A stretch of DNA of 64,000 nt, from NCBI RefSeq assembly GCF_000403785.1, contig NZ_APHJ01000019.1, positions 1 through 64,000 on the forward strand, given 5' to 3'. Positions within the stretch are counted from its first letter, which is position 1. Every line of letters starts with the position of its first letter. The position numbers and the translations under genes are program-made. The stretch is from Gillisia sp. CAL575 (GTDB lineage Bacteria > Bacteroidota > Bacteroidia > Flavobacteriales > Flavobacteriaceae). Below the pieces are notes generated by a model. That model saw nothing but the letters and a program-made list of their open reading frames with translations, did no database searches and had not been told where the DNA came from. Below are positions 60,704-64,000 of the stretch, piece by piece.

Positions 60704-60785
60704 GTCATTCTGATCGAAATGCAATGGAGTGAAGAATCTCTAGGGTTCGAAAGAGGTTCTTATTCCAATGATCGAAATGAATGAT
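60704..60785. repeat. Intergenic palindromic repeat, copy 4 (GTCATTC...GAATGAT)
   Basis: An 82-base unit opening with GTCATTCTGATCGAAATG, a near match to copy 1 at 34787 (two differences in 35 bases), and closing with GAATGAT. It lies between the enoyl-CoA hydratase and radical SAM genes. A degenerate CCGATAGCTATC motif follows at 60808-60819. Confidence 0.65.
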
Positions 60786-60868
60786 GTTTCATAATTGTCA
60801 AACTGTCCCGATAGCTATCTGGATGTCGAAGTTTGTAGTTTATAGTCTATGTTTTCGTTAACAATTTT

Positions 60869-60908
60869 AATATGGAATATTTCCTTTTAAATGGAAATAT
60901 TCCATATT
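60869..60908. promoter_or_regulatory. Perfect 16-bp inverted repeat next to the radical SAM start codon
   Basis: AATATGGAATATTTCC and GGAAATATTCCATATT are exact complements, separated by eight bases, and end eight bases before the ATG at 60917. The right arm overlaps a TATTTTTG box (60905-60912). It could be an operator, or a leader hairpin (an AT-rich stem followed by TTTTTG). Confidence 0.6.
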
Positions 60909-60916
60909 TTTGTTTA

Positions 60917-61978
60917 ATGTCTATAGAGCGAGATTATATAAAAGGAAGAGGAGCACAATTAAATGTTTCTAATAAGTTTGATGCACATAGTAATGAGTTG
61001 CGTTCAGATTTTTTGAACTATTGTGCGATAGAAGGAGATGAGGTTACCAACTCTAAAACGATTCTCATAGATACATTTCCTAAAACTATTGTAAATAAAG
61101 TGGTTAGTCCAGATGTTGGAATGGGGTATTCCTTAAATCCATATCAAGGATGTGAACATGGTTGTATTTATTGTTATGCACGCAATTCTCACGAGTATTG
61201 GGGTTTTAGTGCAGGATTAGATTTTGAACAGAAAATTCTGGTTAAACGAAATTCAGTAGAGCTTTTGGAAAAAAAATTGCAAAGTCCAAGATGGAAAGCA
61301 GTTCCCATTGTGCTTTCTGGAAATACAGATTGCTATCAGCCAACTGAGAAAAAACTGGAAATTACAAGGCAGCTACTAAAGACATTCTTGAAGTATAAGC
61401 ATCCGGTAGGAATAATCACTAAAAATTCCTTGGTGCTTCGTGACCTTGATATTTTAAAAGAACTGGCAAAAGATAATTTGGTTCAGGTACATCTTTCCAT
61501 CACCTCTTTAAATGAAGAAACTCGTAGAACCCTAGAGCCAAGAACAGCAACCATTAAAAAGAGATTGGAAACTTTAAAACAATTAGCCTCAAACAATATC
61601 CCTGTAAGTGTGATGATGGCGCCCATTATTCCGGGAATAAATAGTCATGAAATCCTGCCGCTTGTCAAAGCAATTGCTGAAAATGGCGCTCTAGGAGTTG
61701 GTTATACTATGGTTAGATTGAATGGTGCTATAGGGGGAATATTTACAGATTGGATCCAGAAAGCAATGCCAGACAGAGCGGAGAAAGTGCTTCATCAAAT
61801 AGCCGAATGTCATGGAGGGAATTTAAATGATAGCGAATTCGGGAGAAGAATGAAGGGATCTGGGAATATTGCAGAACAAGTTTCTCAACAATTCAAGATC
61901 GCCCGAAAAAAATACTTATCGGGAAGAGTGATGCCTAAATTGAATTGTGAATTGCATGAACAATACAAAGATGGGTAG
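60917..61978 (+). CDS. PA0069-family (SPL-like) radical SAM protein
   Basis: A 353-residue radical S-adenosylmethionine protein. The iron-sulphur cysteines are in GCEHGCIYCYARN (CxxxCxxC), preceded by the characteristic KGRGAQLNVSNKF near the N-terminus and SLNPYQGCEHG. Downstream VLSGNTDCYQPTEKKLEITR and the LEPRTATIKKRLETLKQL segment match the PA0069/Rv2578c group, which is related to spore photoproduct lyase but has no settled function. I chose ATG 60917: the frame extends upstream through the palindrome to an unlikely TTG-type start. The gene is adjacent to the 40-bp palindrome. Confidence 0.9.
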   Translation: MSIERDYIKGRGAQLNVSNKFDAHSNELRSDFLNYCAIEGDEVTNSKTILIDTFPKTIVNKVVSPDVGMGYSLNPYQGCEHGCIYCYARNSHEYWGFSAGLDFEQKILVKRNSVELLEKKLQSPRWKAVPIVLSGNTDCYQPTEKKLEITRQLLKTFLKYKHPVGIITKNSLVLRDLDILKELAKDNLVQVHLSITSLNEETRRTLEPRTATIKKRLETLKQLASNNIPVSVMMAPIIPGINSHEILPLVKAIAENGALGVGYTMVRLNGAIGGIFTDWIQKAMPDRAEKVLHQIAECHGGNLNDSEFGRRMKGSGNIAEQVSQQFKIARKKYLSGRVMPKLNCELHEQYKDG

Positions 61979-62003
61979 ATGAAGCTTTTCTAAAAAGTTG
62001 CAA

Positions 62004-62474
62004 TTAGAATCTATAACCTAGCTTCAAATTCCCATAAGGTATTACTTTAGAAGCTACTGATGGGCCTAGATCTATGCCTAAATTGAAACCATTTTTCCCG
62101 AAATAACTGATTCCTATTGGGTGATATCCCATAAAAACACCTGTTTTATCGCTAGTACCCCAAACATCATATGGTTCAGTGAAAATAAAAGATGTGGATA
62201 AGCCAACATGAAATAAGACTTTAGATTCTTTAATGTTCCAGGGATAATACTTAAAACCTGCGCCAACACTTGGGATACCCGCACCTATTTCTATACTCAC
62301 TTTTTCTGATACAATTCGGTCATAGGTGATTCCAAGTAATGGAGTGCTACCTAAAAAATTAAAAGAAATAGCATTCCTACGCATTTCTTCTATACTTGAA
62401 GTTCTTTCCTGAGCTATGCTCGAAAATGAAATAAGGAAAAACGCAAAAATAAGAAGAAAATTATTTTTGGACAT
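62004..62474 (-). CDS. Uncharacterised exported protein, probable small beta-barrel
   Basis: A 156-residue product with a signal peptide (NNFLLIFAFFLISFSSIAQ). The mature part alternates hydrophobic and polar residues with many glycines (SIEIGAGIPSVGAGFKYYPW, GFNLGIDLGPSVASKV) and ends in KLGYRF, with a terminal Phe, as outer-membrane barrels do. I do not recognise a named family. It is convergent with the radical SAM gene. A short perfect inverted repeat lies nine bases before its ATG. Confidence 0.8.
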   Translation of the reverse strand: MSKNNFLLIFAFFLISFSSIAQERTSSIEEMRRNAISFNFLGSTPLLGITYDRIVSEKVSIEIGAGIPSVGAGFKYYPWNIKESKVLFHVGLSTSFIFTEPYDVWGTSDKTGVFMGYHPIGISYFGKNGFNLGIDLGPSVASKVIPYGNLKLGYRF

Positions 62475-62482
62475 AATAATTG

Positions 62483-62504
62483 AGAATTCCTATATGGGAA
62501 TTCT
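62483..62504. promoter_or_regulatory. Inverted repeat before the small beta-barrel gene
   Basis: AGAATTCC and GGAATTCT are exact 8-bp arms around six bases, ending nine bases before the start codon at 62474. It may be an operator or a leader hairpin. Confidence 0.4.
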
Positions 62505-62572
62505 TTAGCAAGATATGTTAAAGGCCTTAATAAAATTAACAATATTCATAAAATCTGTTAAATATTTTAAGA

Positions 62573-63649
62573 TTATTGCTCACTAACCAAATAGACAAAA
62601 ACGGGAAAATGATCTGAATAGCCACCAGTGTATCCGCTATAATCATAACTTCTAAATGGATAACCACGAAACTGTCCATTTAAAGTAATTAGATAATGTG
62701 AATTAAAAATTCCAGCTTGATAAAATTGAAGTCCGCTACGACTACCTAATAAAGATTCAGAAACCAGTATCTGGTCAAATAGATTCCAGCTATCTCTATA
62801 TGCTAAAGATCCTTTTCCTTGCTTTGCTAGATTTTCCATAGGATTGAACATTTCTTGAGCTACTATGGTTTCCCGATTATTGCTCGTTTTTAAAACCTTT
62901 TTAAAGCTCTTATTGAATGGATCGTCATTAAAATCACCCATTGTGATGATCTTAGCATAAGGGTCTTTTTTGTATAGAGAATCTATAATCTGTTTGTTTA
63001 AATGTGCAGCTTTCTCTCTTCTATAATTTGTTTTTGCCTCACCTCCACTTCGTGATGGCCAATGATTCACAATTATATTAATGGCTTCTCCATTTAACTT
63101 CCCAGAAACTACCAACTGGTCTCTTGTAAATACTCTTTTTGTAGGATCTTCTATTTCATAAAGCATCAATCTTCTAGACTGAGAATCGTCTAGAGTGAAT
63201 AAGGATCTTTGATATAATAGTGCTACATCTACGCCACGCCGATCTGGAGAATCGTAATGAATTATTTGATAATTAAATTTCTCTAAAAGAGGATGACTTA
63301 CAAGATCTTCAAGTACTTGTAAGTTTTCAATTTCACATAATCCTATGATCGCAGGGGCGGTTTTAGTATTGTCTAGACCAATTTCAGAAATCACTCTGGC
63401 AATGTTCTTTATTTTATCCTGATATTTTTCTAGAGTCCAAACATCTTTTCCTAGAGGTGTTCTATCATCATCAAAGGTTAAAGGATCATCTTCAGTATCA
63501 AAAAGGTTTTCGACATTGTAAAATGCTATTGTATTTATGTTATAATCTTTTCTTTCTTGGCCCAAGGAAATATGTGTAATTAATAAAGCTATAATTAGAG
63601 TAATTATAAGCATTCTCAGATTTATACAATTATAAGGAATCTGTTTCAT
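62573..63649 (-). CDS. Secreted endonuclease/exonuclease/phosphatase family protein
   Basis: A 358-residue exported member of the EEP (DNase I-like) superfamily. A signal or anchor segment (LIITLIIALLITHISLGQE) comes first. The catalytic motifs are FYNVENLFDTEDD (metal Asn/Glu), IIGLCEIENL, IIVNHWPSRSGG with the His, MGDFNDDPFNK, and the terminal YSDHFPVFVYL (Ser-Asp-His). This arrangement is common in Bacteroidota and may degrade nucleic acids or hydrolyse phosphodiesters outside the cell. The start may be ATG 63649, or ATG 63613, which would drop a short basic N-region. Confidence 0.9.
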   Translation of the reverse strand: MKQIPYNCINLRMLIITLIIALLITHISLGQERKDYNINTIAFYNVENLFDTEDDPLTFDDDRTPLGKDVWTLEKYQDKIKNIARVISEIGLDNTKTAPAIIGLCEIENLQVLEDLVSHPLLEKFNYQIIHYDSPDRRGVDVALLYQRSLFTLDDSQSRRLMLYEIEDPTKRVFTRDQLVVSGKLNGEAINIIVNHWPSRSGGEAKTNYRREKAAHLNKQIIDSLYKKDPYAKIITMGDFNDDPFNKSFKKVLKTSNNRETIVAQEMFNPMENLAKQGKGSLAYRDSWNLFDQILVSESLLGSRSGLQFYQAGIFNSHYLITLNGQFRGYPFRSYDYSGYTGGYSDHFPVFVYLVSEQ

Positions 63650-63744
63650 TAATTTTAAAAGTTAAATTATAAGTGAATTTACATTTTTTATTAGCTTGAA
63701 TTAATTAAAAGACTATCTTAATTGCTGAAATTGAGTGATTTATA

Positions 63745-64000
63745 ATGAAAAGCACAAAGCTTTTATTATTTCTGATGCTTCTCGGCATCCTCAAGATTTC
63801 TGCTCAAAACACCGCCCTTACAGGTTCCGTAGTGGACGCCTTGTCTAATGATCCTATTGCAGGGGCTCGCCTGAAATTGGAGGGAACTGCGTATATTAAG
63901 GTTTCAAGTCCAGATGGTAGTTTTTCCTTTGATGACAGTTCTTTAGAATCTGCCGCTTACATCTTGGAAGTTTCAAAACCCGGATATACGGTTATGAGAA
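63745..64000 (+). CDS. Carboxypeptidase-like regulatory domain protein, probable TonB-dependent receptor (partial)
   Basis: The first 85 codons of a gene that runs off the window. They encode a signal peptide (KLLLFLMLLGILKISAQ) followed by a carboxypeptidase-D regulatory-like beta-sandwich: TGSVVDALSNDPIAGARLKLEG, then SPDGSFSFDD and YILEVSKPGYT. In Bacteroidota this domain most often starts a TonB-dependent outer-membrane receptor, but it also occurs in other exported proteins, so the receptor part is inference. The start is the ATG at 63745. The coding sequence is visibly richer in GC than its neighbours. Confidence 0.8.
   Translation, partial: MKSTKLLLFLMLLGILKISAQNTALTGSVVDALSNDPIAGARLKLEGTAYIKVSSPDGSFSFDDSSLESAAYILEVSKPGYTVMR

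Noticed and set aside
1-64000. CRISPR array, phage, transposon, toxin-antitoxin or biosynthetic cluster
   Set aside because: No array of regular spacers, no transposase or integrase motif, no phage structural gene and no NRPS/PKS or RiPP-like module was seen; genes are mostly housekeeping with conserved motifs.

Overview
The window is 64 kb of chromosomal core sequence from a member of the Flavobacteriia (Bacteroidota), most like the marine Gramella/Christiangramia-Zunongwangia group. The evidence is low-GC DNA, promoters of the Bacteroidota type (TAnnTTTG at -7, sometimes with TTTG at -33), an IPExxxVDY-family protein, an ABC permease fused to an M1 aminopeptidase, a 632-residue PurF-like protein, and an AddAB-like helicase-nuclease pair. 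There is no insertion sequence, prophage, CRISPR array or rRNA operon. The only tRNA is tRNA-Ala(GGC) near the left end. I see no convincing new defence or mobile system; the less ordinary signals are regulatory sites, repeats and a few uncharacterised genes.

Layout. 1-5.5 kb (minus strand): the end of a DinF-like MATE transporter, a GNAT acetyltransferase, tRNA-Ala, an alpha/beta hydrolase and an AddB-like nuclease. 5.6-11.7 kb (minus): an OmpA-family porin with calcium-binding repeats and a textbook promoter, glycine C-acetyltransferase (kbl) and the AddA-like helicase-nuclease. 11.8-16.7 kb: Mn-type superoxide dismutase, then convergent purF, a PfkB kinase, rnhA and purN. 16.9-21.2 kb (plus): acpP-fabF-rnc, then an IPExxxVDY protein coupled to pyruvate kinase. 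21.2-23.7 kb: dinB, then a small NAD(P)-binding protein and a CYTH protein. 23.8-30.1 kb (minus): a complete RND efflux operon led by a GbsR/MarR regulator, with a perfect palindrome next to the regulator's promoter. 30.1-32.5 kb: outer-membrane phospholipase A, an asparaginase-like lipoprotein and a GC-rich structured intergenic element. 32.5-34.7 kb: 3-hydroxyanthranilate dioxygenase and an ALDH7-type dehydrogenase. 34.9-39.7 kb (minus): a 3'-5' exonuclease, a serine hydrolase, ogt, a CNNM/CorC-type protein and two uncharacterised small proteins.

39.7-58.2 kb is dominated by haem synthesis. hemB is followed by a divergent ABC ATPase and the permease/M1 peptidase fusion. A minus-strand operon hemA-hemC-hemD-hemE-(unknown 131 aa)-hemF follows. 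An AraC/PchR-like regulator sits divergently from hemA, and downstream of it lie hemH, a MATE transporter, a secreted BNR/Asp-box propeller protein and hemJ. Together these cover glutamyl-tRNA to protohaem except glutamate-1-semialdehyde aminotransferase (hemL), with HemJ as the only protoporphyrinogen oxidase in view. 58.2-64 kb holds an orphan histidine kinase, an enoyl-CoA hydratase, a radical SAM protein behind a 40-bp palindrome, a small beta-barrel-like protein, a secreted endonuclease/exonuclease/phosphatase protein, and the start of a protein with a carboxypeptidase-like regulatory domain.

Short palindromic repeats opening with GTCAT and closing with ATGAC recur downstream of four genes between 34.7 and 60.8 kb. 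Three genes (dinB, a small secreted protein, the radical SAM gene) have a TAnnTTTG box exactly four bases before the start codon, which would give leaderless mRNAs. All functions come from reading the sequence and remembered family features; no searches were run.
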